From NCBI RefSeq assembly GCF_900637055.1, contig NZ_LR134338.1:1434001-1498000 (forward strand): a stretch of 64,000 bases of DNA. The letters run 5' to 3'. The notes beneath the pieces were generated by a model. It ran no database searches. It was not told the origin of the DNA and saw only the letters and a list, made by a program, of their open reading frames with translations. The stretch's first letter is position 1, and every line of letters starts with the position of its first letter. The DNA is from Brevibacillus brevis. Lineage in GTDB: Bacteria > Bacillota > Bacilli > Brevibacillales > Brevibacillaceae. This document shows, piece after piece, positions 19,381-26,489 of this stretch. A program made the translations under genes and the position numbers.

Positions 19381-19806
19381 ATGGGTTTTCGACTCAAAGT
19401 AGAAGGTTCTGAAACAATTGAGCTGGGCATGGACAACATTCAGACAGTAAAGTACGACACTGACACGCCAGACGATTCCAACGCGCGCTCCACAGATGTG
19501 GGTGCAACACTGAAACTGACTGGCAAAATCATCACTGCAACAGATGGTGACAGTGCGGATGACACCATGAAGCTGGCTCTCTGGTCTTTGGTACCAGCAG
19601 AAAAAGCGGATTGCTACCGCAAAGTAACATTGGAAGTAATCGCTGCTGATCAAGTGATCCGCAAAATCTACTTCCCGAACGCATTCGTAGTGGATTACAA
19701 CGAGAGCTTCGGTGATACCGAGGGTGTAGGAACATTCAGCATCTTCATCAAGCAAAAGAAAGACAAAACCGAACTCACCAAAATCGAAGGCGGCTACGCT
19801 GTTTAG
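19381..19806 (+). CDS. Hcp-like inner-tube protein
   Basis: A 141-residue soluble protein, beta-rich, beginning GFRLKVEGSETIELGMDNIQ and ending SIFIKQKKDKTELTKIEGG; size and beta pattern fit the Hcp/phage tube fold, and it directly follows the sheath gene. A near-perfect AAGGAGG lies 8-9 bases before ATG 19381, implying very high translation, as needed for a tube. The frame is open back to ATG 19255 (with its own weaker GGAG), which would add 42 residues unlike a tube N-terminus; I reject that start but cannot exclude it. A stem-loop follows at 19830. Confidence 0.75.
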   Translation: MGFRLKVEGSETIELGMDNIQTVKYDTDTPDDSNARSTDVGATLKLTGKIITATDGDSADDTMKLALWSLVPAEKADCYRKVTLEVIAADQVIRKIYFPNAFVVDYNESFGDTEGVGTFSIFIKQKKDKTELTKIEGGYAV

Positions 19807-19829
19807 GTTTTGAGAGAAGTAAGGTAGGA

Positions 19830-19868
19830 AGAGCCGTATCTCGAAAGCCGTGTTCGAGGTACGGCTCT
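19830..19868 (+). promoter_or_regulatory. 16-bp stem-loop without T-tract after the tube gene
   Basis: AGAGCCGTATCTCGAA pairs with TTCGAGGTACGGCTCT around a 7-base loop. There is no poly-T, so it is more likely an mRNA-stabilising or processing element, or a partial terminator, that sets sheath/tube output apart from the downstream genes. Confidence 0.65.
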
Positions 19869-19908
19869 ACAAAATAACGAAAATCATTGCCAGACAGAGG
19901 GTGCGCGC

Positions 19909-20361
19909 ATGAAAAATTATTACGAGATTCTGGGGCTAACCAAACAGGCTTCCACGAATGACATCAAAAAAGCATACCGTCAACTGGCAAAGCAGCATCA
20001 TCCGGATGTCAATGCCGGGAGCAGTGAGTCAGAGCGAATTTTTAAAGAAATTACCGAGGCCTATCAGACATTGCAGGACCCGGCCTTGCGCGAGGCGTAC
20101 GACGCGCGTTACGAAGCTTTTCAGCAGAAGAAGCAACAACAGACTAGCCATACAAGCAGTACAAAGCAAGGACAAAGCAAACAGCAAGCACAGTCTGCAA
20201 CGGGTGTGAACTTCGAGGATTTGGGGAGCACCTTTGAACGATTTTTTGGTTTTCATCCGAAGACAGGCGAGATTAATCCAAACACCATGAAATCCGAAAA
20301 GAAAAATCCACTGGATACGACGGATATGTTTGAGCAGTTTTTCCGCATGAAGAAAAAATAA
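19909..20361 (+). CDS. J-domain (DnaJ-like) cochaperone of the secretion cluster
   Basis: A 150-residue protein: a complete J domain (residues 1-70) with [20 protein letters not shown] and the HPD motif (QHHPDVN), a glutamine/serine-rich linker (about 75-100) and a short conserved-looking tail ([19 protein letters not shown]). It lacks the Gly/Phe, zinc-finger and substrate domains of DnaJ, so it is a specialised partner rather than a housekeeping chaperone. An Hsp70-fold protein is encoded at 26490 in the same operon, the natural partner. Inferred role: deliver a structural subunit (sheath, VgrG or effector) to that ATPase. Confidence 0.88.
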   Translation: MKNYYEILGLTKQASTNDIKKAYRQLAKQHHPDVNAGSSESERIFKEITEAYQTLQDPALREAYDARYEAFQQKKQQQTSHTSSTKQGQSKQQAQSATGVNFEDLGSTFERFFGFHPKTGEINPNTMKSEKKNPLDTTDMFEQFFRMKKK

Positions 20362-20486
20362 GAGGGAAAAATCGGGCTTGGATGACAGCTCTTTCATGAC
20401 ATAGAGGTAGTAGCAACCTGCTCCTGTCTTTGGATGGATGTCCATACATACACCATTCGCCCAAAGCTCGGAGCATTTTTCTTAAA

Positions 20487-20520
20487 AGGAAGTTCAAAAA
20501 TTCGTATTTTGATCACGAGC
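20487..20520 (+). repeat. half-end of the MITE-like repeat
   Basis: AGTTCAAAAATTCGTATTTT followed by GATCACGAG matches the left end of the element at 6763 (about 25 of 29 positions), but no matching right end is seen before the next gene. It is a remnant in the 190-bp gap between the DnaJ-like and FHA genes. Confidence 0.5.
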
Positions 20521-20550
20521 ATACATAGGTAGTTGATTGGGGGTTAAGAT

Positions 20551-21105
20551 GTGGCGAAGAAAAAAGGGTACGAAAAGTCCATCAGAGTGAAGCTCATAGA
20601 GCTGCTGATTTCCATTCTTGTGATTAGTGCACTCATTTATGTCTTTGGTTATACGGACAGCAACGCTCTGAAAATTTTTACAGGAATTGCCTGCGGACTC
20701 TTTTTGTTCGGGGTCATTATCGTCAAATTCGGAAGCCCCGACGAACCGGAGCCAAAGAAAGAGGATGGCATCACCAAACTGGTTCTATTAGATGAAGAGG
20801 GAGAGAGTGTGAAGGAGTGGTTGATCCAGGGGGAGACATCCCTTTTGATCGGCAAAAGCTCCGCGCAAAACGAGGTCGACATCGACTTGGCGGATGCGGA
20901 ATACGCTGCCTTGATTAGCAAGCAGCATGCGGTTCTGAATCAAGCCTCTGGGGACTGGTTCATCGAGGATATTCATTCCAAAAACGGCACAGGCATCAAG
21001 CAGCCGAACAAACGCGACAAGAGCAAGCTGGAGATCGAACAGCCGCATAAAGTGAAGGCTGGCGACATCATTTACATAGCCAATACCCGCTTGTTGCTGA
21101 AATAA
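20551..21105 (+). CDS. membrane-anchored FHA-domain protein
   Basis: A 184-residue protein starting at GTG 20551 behind GGGGG. Two hydrophobic segments (about 18-34 and 40-57) form a hairpin anchor, then a cytoplasmic FHA domain (about 75-184) carries the phosphothreonine-binding signatures: LLIGKSS, ISKQHAVL and IEDIHSKNGTGI. It should tether a threonine-phosphorylated partner to the membrane. In proteobacterial T6SS the FHA protein Fha1 reads PpkA phosphorylation; the kinase at 13565 and phosphatase at 21704 make the same logic likely here. Confidence 0.9.
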   Translation: MAKKKGYEKSIRVKLIELLISILVISALIYVFGYTDSNALKIFTGIACGLFLFGVIIVKFGSPDEPEPKKEDGITKLVLLDEEGESVKEWLIQGETSLLIGKSSAQNEVDIDLADAEYAALISKQHAVLNQASGDWFIEDIHSKNGTGIKQPNKRDKSKLEIEQPHKVKAGDIIYIANTRLLLK

Positions 21106-21176
21106 CAACGGGGTAAACATCGCTTTTACACACATACATATCGTCCTTGTACGGAACGAAACGGGGGAGCAGAAGA

Positions 21177-21707
21177 ATGAGTTTGACAAGATGCGCGAAT
21201 GGTCACATGTTTAGCACCAGAAAACACGGAAGCACCTGCCCTTATTGCAGTATGGTCGTTGAGCCTGGGGCAAAACCGGACAACAAAGCACCTGCGAGAG
21301 TGGCAGACGACGATAAAACGATGCCGTACCTGGGGGAAACAGAAGGAATTGAGCCTGTTACCGGATGGCTGGTATGTATTGAGGGGCCGCAACAAGGTCA
21401 AGATTACCGCATTATGGCAGAGAAGAACTTCATCGGTCGCGCAGAGGATATGCATATCCGAATCGTCGGAGACAACACGATCTCTCGCCGCAATCATGCG
21501 GTGATTGTCTACGATCCGAAAAAACGCAACTTTTACTTGCTCCCGGGCGATGCGTCGGGGCTTGCCTATCATAACAATGAAGCAGTGTACACACCAGTCG
21601 AGCTCACTGCGTACGATGTGCTCCAGCTCGGAAAGAGTACTTTTATTTTCATCCCGCTGTGCGGTGTTCACTTCGAGTGGGACAACTCCAACAAAGGCAA
21701 GGAATGA
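21177..21707 (+). CDS. zinc-ribbon plus FHA-domain protein
   Basis: A 176-residue soluble protein. The N-terminus has a zinc-ribbon-like knuckle (RCANGHMFSTR ... CPYC, residues 5-25), a flexible linker, then an FHA domain (about 65-170) with FIGRAED, ISRRNHAVIVYD and a later NNEAVY turn in place of the usual NGT. ATG 21177 is chosen because GGGGGAG lies just upstream. Its stop overlaps the start of the phosphatase gene (ATGA), so the two are translationally coupled, which suggests that the FHA reader and the eraser phosphatase act together. Confidence 0.9.
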   Translation: MSLTRCANGHMFSTRKHGSTCPYCSMVVEPGAKPDNKAPARVADDDKTMPYLGETEGIEPVTGWLVCIEGPQQGQDYRIMAEKNFIGRAEDMHIRIVGDNTISRRNHAVIVYDPKKRNFYLLPGDASGLAYHNNEAVYTPVELTAYDVLQLGKSTFIFIPLCGVHFEWDNSNKGKE

Positions 21708-22552
21708 TGAGCATGTTTCAACAGGGCGCAATCCCGTATCTGGTCGTCCTTGGCGTGATCATTGCCATTGCTCTTTTATTTCGTCTGCGTGCAGCTTTGA
21801 TCCGGCAAGAAATGAATCCCGTCATCCAGATTGGAAATGGACAGACGATCGGCAGACGAGAAGAACAGGATGATTACTTTTCGACAGCAACATCGTCTCA
21901 TGGGACGATTGCGGTCTTGGCTGATGGAATCAGTGGACTGGCTAACGGCAGACTTTCTTCAACGCTTGCCGTGACGACATTTATCCGCGAGTTTACAAAG
22001 TTGGACAACCCGAAGCATATGTCCCTCTTCTTTTCCCGGGCTGCTTCTCTTGCGAATTCGGAGATTTTGCAGGCGCTGAGAGGAAGTCGGGGTGGGACCA
22101 CGCTGGTCGCTGGTGTAATCGTAGAGGACAAGCTGTATTGGGGAGCCGTTGGAGACAGTATCATTACGGTTTTCCGGAATGGAGAATTCATCCCGATCAA
22201 TCAAAAAGACATTTATGAGTCGGTGCTGGAGGCTCGTTTTCTATCCGGCGAGATTACGAAGGACGAGGCATTGGAGCATCCGCAGAAAAAACAGCTGATC
22301 AACTACTTGGGCTATGAAAACTTTCAGAATATCGAAATTGGCCGTGAGCCGTTTCCGCTTGAGAAGGGAGACAAGGTCATTCTGTGCAGTGACGGCGTCT
22401 ACGATACGTTAACCGAGATGGAGCTGGAGCAGATCTTGTTCCAAAAAATCGCTGCCCATGACGCGGCTGACCAAATCATTGAAGCGGTGGAAAGCAAGCA
22501 AAAAGCCAATCAGGACAACGCAACCATTCTCATCCTGGAAAAAGGCTGGTAA
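21704..22552 (+). CDS. PP2C-family protein phosphatase, membrane-anchored
   Basis: About 282 residues: an N-terminal membrane helix (IPYLVVLGVIIAIALLF), then a PP2C domain with RREEQDDYF, the metal-binding VLADGISG, GGTTLVAGVI, GAVGDSIITVF, LCSDGVYDTL and QDNATILIL. All metal-ligand aspartates are present, so it should be active. It would remove the phosphates added by the kinase, as PppA does for PpkA in T6SS. Starts at 21704, 21707 and 21713 are all in frame; the first overlaps the FHA stop, the last has the best-spaced AAGGA. Confidence 0.9.
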   Translation: MMSMFQQGAIPYLVVLGVIIAIALLFRLRAALIRQEMNPVIQIGNGQTIGRREEQDDYFSTATSSHGTIAVLADGISGLANGRLSSTLAVTTFIREFTKLDNPKHMSLFFSRAASLANSEILQALRGSRGGTTLVAGVIVEDKLYWGAVGDSIITVFRNGEFIPINQKDIYESVLEARFLSGEITKDEALEHPQKKQLINYLGYENFQNIEIGREPFPLEKGDKVILCSDGVYDTLTEMELEQILFQKIAAHDAADQIIEAVESKQKANQDNATILILEKGW

Positions 22553-22572
22553 CGGGGGAGCGGGTAGTACGA

Positions 22573-24477
22573 ATGAGAAAGGACAACAGTGAATTCATTA
22601 CCGGGTTTCTATCCGAATCAGGCAGCTTCGTTCGCAACAAGGATTACTTTGCCTTCGCCGAGCTGGATGATATCGCGTGCTGGGTAATCGCCCGCGGATT
22701 GGACAACGATCAGGAAGTAGAAAGTGCGGAGTTGGCGGCCAAAAGCGTTCTGGGCTACTTTTTGCAGAAGCCGTCCATGTCGCGTTATCGCATACGCCGC
22801 TATTTGCAGGAGGCCCATCGTGTCCTGCAAGCCGAGAGCCATCGCGTCAGACTAAAAGCGAGCTTGACCGTAATCGTAACGGACTATGCCAGAGTAAGAT
22901 ACGGGGTCGCTGGTAACACCAGGCTGTATCAGTTTCGCAATGGCCGACTGCAATGGCAGAGCAAGGATCAGAGCCTTGCCCAACAGATGGTGGATGGGGA
23001 GGAAATCGCAGAGGAAGCGCTTGATCAGCACGAGGAGCGGCATAATCTCTTGAGCTATTTGGGGACACCCAATGAATTTCGTCCGTTTGTCTCCAAGAAG
23101 CTCCCGCTCTATGACGGTGATGTTTTTCTGCTTGCCACCCCTGGACTGTGGGAGAAGGTAAATCCGGCCGAAATGCAGGACGGGCTTCAAGAGGCGACAG
23201 ATCCTGAAGCCTGGATCGATACGCTGGAGGACGTGCTTTTGAGCAAGCAAGAGCATGTCGTTCAAAACTACACGGCAGCCGCTATTTTTGCGAACAAAAT
23301 TTTCAAGACAGACCCGCAAAAAAAATGGCGGATTATCAAACGGGTGGCACTCATCCTTCTCGTGCTTGCCTTAGCTGGCGGAGGAGCTCTGCTGTACAAG
23401 ATGAAGGAAGCGGAGCGCATCGCGGATGCTGCGACAGGGATGTTCGAGCATGAAACAGCCGGAGACGCTTTCATTGCGGAGGGCGATTATCCGAAGGCAC
23501 TCAAAGCGTACAGCGATGCCCGAAATGCGGCAAATATCGTGAAAAACAAAGTTCAGGCGGCTCTCTTGGCCAAAAAGATCCGCATTACACAGTTGATCGT
23601 GGATGGTGATACGGCGGTAAAGGATGAGCAGTACGCCAAAGCATTGGATAAGTACGACAAGGCGCTCAAGGAAATGAAAGGGCGCGATGATTTTAACGAA
23701 CCGGAGATTTTGGAAAAGAAAGAAAAGACGCAATCGTATGTGCTCGTCATGCAGTGGAAAAAGGAAGGCGATCTCTTGTTTGAGGCGCAGGATTACGCCG
23801 GTGCAGAAGCCTATTACCAAAAGGCTCGCAAGCTGGCGTTGGAAACGTCCTTTGTAACAGGAGAAAAGGAGCTTCGCACCAAGCTGGACGAGGTGGCTTC
23901 CAAAAAGACCGGTATCGATAAGGAAAAGAAGACACTCGACGGCGACAAGCTGGAGAAGCAAGGCGACGAGAGCTATGCGGCCCAAGACTTCGAGGGAGCG
24001 ATCCAATCGTATACGATGGCGCAGGAAATTTATCAGGAGATTGGTGTGCTGGAGAAAGTTTTGGCGATGGAGCGCAAGGTGACAAAGGCAGAGGAGAAGC
24101 TGAATCCTCCTGCTGCTCCACCTTCGGCAGGTACGCCAGCAGGACAGCCACCTGTGCAAGGGACGAGCGCTGCGAGTCAACCACCGCCAGTTCAGGTGAA
24201 TCAAACGGCCCCGGTTAATCAGACGGCTCCTGTAAATCAGACGGCCCCGGTAAATCAAACGGCTCCGGTGAACCAAACGGCCCCGGTTAACCAGACAGTC
24301 CCAGTCAATCCGGTGGCTCCACCGTACCAGCCAGTTCCGGCGTCCCAAGCAGCGCCGACCAATCAAGCAGTTCCACCAGCCGCGACAGCTCCGGCGACTC
24401 AGCCAGTTCAGCCACCGCAAGCTAATCCACCAGCTACAGCCAATCCGACACAGGAGGAGGCAGCGAAAACGCCATGA
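22573..24477 (+). CDS. PP2C-like pseudophosphatase with membrane helix, TPR-like repeats and Pro-rich tail
   Basis: A 634-residue protein. Residues 1-240 follow the PP2C layout, but the metal-binding motifs are changed: VIARGLDND replaces ADG, LLATPGLWE replaces SDG, and NYTAAAIF replaces DNAT. Without these aspartates it cannot be a normal metal-dependent phosphatase. A membrane helix (about 256-275) leads to helical TPR-like repeats (about 290-510: GDYPKALKAYSDA, EQYAKALDKYDKA, QDYAGAEAYYQKA, QDFEGAIQSYTMA) and a proline/glutamine-rich tail with six tandem hexapeptides. The part after the helix should be extracellular, so it may link the intracellular phospho-signal to envelope or wall. Starts 20 bases after the active phosphatase. 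Confidence 0.85.
   Translation: MRKDNSEFITGFLSESGSFVRNKDYFAFAELDDIACWVIARGLDNDQEVESAELAAKSVLGYFLQKPSMSRYRIRRYLQEAHRVLQAESHRVRLKASLTVIVTDYARVRYGVAGNTRLYQFRNGRLQWQSKDQSLAQQMVDGEEIAEEALDQHEERHNLLSYLGTPNEFRPFVSKKLPLYDGDVFLLATPGLWEKVNPAEMQDGLQEATDPEAWIDTLEDVLLSKQEHVVQNYTAAAIFANKIFKTDPQKKWRIIKRVALILLVLALAGGGALLYKMKEAERIADAATGMFEHETAGDAFIAEGDYPKALKAYSDARNAANIVKNKVQAALLAKKIRITQLIVDGDTAVKDEQYAKALDKYDKALKEMKGRDDFNEPEILEKKEKTQSYVLVMQWKKEGDLLFEAQDYAGAEAYYQKARKLALETSFVTGEKELRTKLDEVASKKTGIDKEKKTLDGDKLEKQGDESYAAQDFEGAIQSYTMAQEIYQEIGVLEKVLAMERKVTKAEEKLNPPAAPPSAGTPAGQPPVQGTSAASQPPPVQVNQTAPVNQTAPVNQTAPVNQTAPVNQTAPVNQTVPVNPVAPPYQPVPASQAAPTNQAVPPAATAPATQPVQPPQANPPATANPTQEEAAKTP
24199..24306 (+). repeat. six tandem 18-bp units (NQTAPV hexapeptide)
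   Basis: Five NQTAPV units and one NQTVPV unit in the tail of the pseudophosphatase, with synonymous differences between units. Copy number may vary among strains by slippage. Confidence 0.9.
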
Positions 24478-25751
24478 AAGAGATCGTACTGGATCGTTTG
24501 AACAAAATGGAGGAGCTTGAGCAACGCAGGTTGCTCAAGCAGATCATGAACGGTGTCTTCCTCAACCTGGTCGAGTATCAGGAGGAGATGCAGAAGAAGC
24601 TGGAGGAGCGTGTTTTTACCGAGATCGAGGACAAGGAAGATAAGCATGACATCTACGTGACCCTCTGCCATCGCGATGACTTTGACCCGATCCACGAGTA
24701 TTTGTATCCGATGATCCCTGGCGATGAGGAAAAGAAGATATGTGATCGCAAAGAGTTGGCGGTCAAGCTCAGCAACCAGGAAGAAGCGGTTATGATGACG
24801 ATCTTTTTAGAGTGTGAGTACGACAAGATACAGGCGCTGATGATGAGCAAGCGAACCTTCAAGGGTCGTCTGAAAACGGCAGGCAATCACTATCCAATCG
24901 AGGTGCGCCTCCAACAAAGTCGTGTGTATATGGATGAGCTGGAAAAGCTGTACAACATGTTTCAAAAGAACGGGATGCCGTGGAAAACGGTGAATCACCC
25001 TTACGCCAGCAAGTTTTTCGATGTCATTCTGGTTGCCTGTGAGGGCACGTTTACAGAAGACGAAGAGATACTGGAGATGTCGATTACGCTCGATGAATGG
25101 GAGCCTTACAAAAAGCTGGACGTCATTCCGCTATGGAACATCGAGCGTTTGGCTTTAAAAAACATCGGCTTTCCCGTACCTGCCATTGACCGGGTGAACT
25201 TCGAGCATGTTCTGTCGTTACGCAAGACGGGCAGTGAGCACGGGTATTTGGTGGATGGAGATGAGGAGCTGATTCGCTACATCAAGCGGTCACCGGAAGA
25301 GCTGACGATCGTCTCGCCTCAGGAGAAGTCGGGAGTTTGGAACGTATGCAAAATTACGCAGCCTGTCACGACCCGCATCGGAAGACTGGACTACGAATTA
25401 GTGTCCAATCGTCGCAAAAACAGCTTCATCGGGAGCTATGCCCGAAAGCAGGCGATGACCGTACGAGCCAAAGGAGAGATTATCCGAATCGTCCATTCCT
25501 TTGAGGCAGCCGAGCAGCTGGAGCTAGTGAATGTTGAGATCCGGGACAAGAACAATCGTCCTTCCGCCACATACGGCTTGAATCCGTTCATTAGCGATAA
25601 TGTCCGTGTAGAAAATGACAAGAAGATCATGGCTCTCGGCTTTCGGAGACGCGGGGCGAACAGCTTTCTTCTCCAAGACATGATGAGCTTCCTCGTCTCC
25701 GAGGTTCAGATGTATTTTCCGGAATACAAGTGTGAAGGAGAATGGGCTTGA
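24474..25751 (+). CDS. unknown protein, probable structural/baseplate component
   Basis: A 425-residue soluble protein, acidic, with a helical N-terminus (MEELEQRRLLKQIMNG) and a mixed alpha/beta body; no signal peptide, membrane helix or catalytic motif that I recognise. It overlaps the previous gene by four bases (ATGA) and the next by about ten, so it is tightly coupled. Its position between the signalling proteins and the Hsp70-like/VgrG genes, and its size, would suit a TssK- or TssF-like baseplate part, but I have no sequence signature for that. Confidence 0.6.
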   Translation: MKEIVLDRLNKMEELEQRRLLKQIMNGVFLNLVEYQEEMQKKLEERVFTEIEDKEDKHDIYVTLCHRDDFDPIHEYLYPMIPGDEEKKICDRKELAVKLSNQEEAVMMTIFLECEYDKIQALMMSKRTFKGRLKTAGNHYPIEVRLQQSRVYMDELEKLYNMFQKNGMPWKTVNHPYASKFFDVILVACEGTFTEDEEILEMSITLDEWEPYKKLDVIPLWNIERLALKNIGFPVPAIDRVNFEHVLSLRKTGSEHGYLVDGDEELIRYIKRSPEELTIVSPQEKSGVWNVCKITQPVTTRIGRLDYELVSNRRKNSFIGSYARKQAMTVRAKGEIIRIVHSFEAAEQLELVNVEIRDKNNRPSATYGLNPFISDNVRVENDKKIMALGFRRRGANSFLLQDMMSFLVSEVQMYFPEYKCEGEWA

Positions 25752-26437
25752 ATTACATCTGGGATTTGGTTATTCGTGCAAAACGCGCCGGGATCGCCAA
25801 AAAAGACATCCAGTTCAAAGCGGCCAAAGTGTATTCGCCCTACATGGAGCTGAGTCATGAGGCCATCAACGCCAAAACGGTGGACAAAACGGTAGAGGTG
25901 AATCCGTACTACCGCTTCGACGATATTTTCCGTGACCTTTTTGATGCCAATTACACGGACGATGCAGAGCTTCGGCATACCTTGTTTGATATCATCATCC
26001 ATTTGCTGGCCGAGATCGATCTGACCCAAGGGATGAACAAGCGTGAGTACCACATCCGCTTTGTATTGCGCGACTTGGAAGCGGGGCTGTTCGGCAGTCG
26101 GGTACAGGAAAATATCCGCCTTTTTACCAAAGAGGAACGAGAGATTATCGCAGGCAATATTTTGCGCTTGTATGAGACCGGTGAAGCGGTGTACCTGCTC
26201 AAGGATACGATGCGCAAAATTTTCTCTCACTCTACCATTTACGCCAATTGCGAAGAAAAAGATGAGCTGCTGATTTACGTCGGGCAGTCGGAGAGTGAAA
26301 CCGCACATGCCAAGCTCGCTTTAATCAAGGATATTTTTCTGCCGGTTCGGTTCCATACAGAGATTTATTGGCGAAACCATTTCGGCATTTTGGATGTCGA
26401 GGAAACGATGCAAATCGACAGTGTGGCACTGTACTAG
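25742..26437 (+). CDS. unknown protein coupled to the 425-aa component
   Basis: A 231-residue soluble, mainly helical protein starting at ATG 25742 behind GAAGGAGA and overlapping the previous stop, so probably made in fixed ratio with that protein. Visible traits are a helical middle (LFDIIIHLLAEIDLTQGMNKREY) and a beta-rich C-terminus (ELLIYVGQSESETAH, then WRNHFGILDVEETMQIDSV). No known domain is recognised. A shared complex with its neighbour, such as a baseplate wedge or adaptor, is the simplest reading. Confidence 0.6.
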   Translation: MGLNYIWDLVIRAKRAGIAKKDIQFKAAKVYSPYMELSHEAINAKTVDKTVEVNPYYRFDDIFRDLFDANYTDDAELRHTLFDIIIHLLAEIDLTQGMNKREYHIRFVLRDLEAGLFGSRVQENIRLFTKEEREIIAGNILRLYETGEAVYLLKDTMRKIFSHSTIYANCEEKDELLIYVGQSESETAHAKLALIKDIFLPVRFHTEIYWRNHFGILDVEETMQIDSVALY

Positions 26438-26489
26438 AGGTTTTTGACCGATTGACCCCAACAAAAGGTCGGGAGAGAGGAGAGTTGGG

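Noticed and set aside
23371..24420. 349-codon minus-strand open frame opposite the Pro/Gln tail
   Set aside because: Arginine/tryptophan/leucine-rich repeats arise from the antisense of the NQTAPV units.
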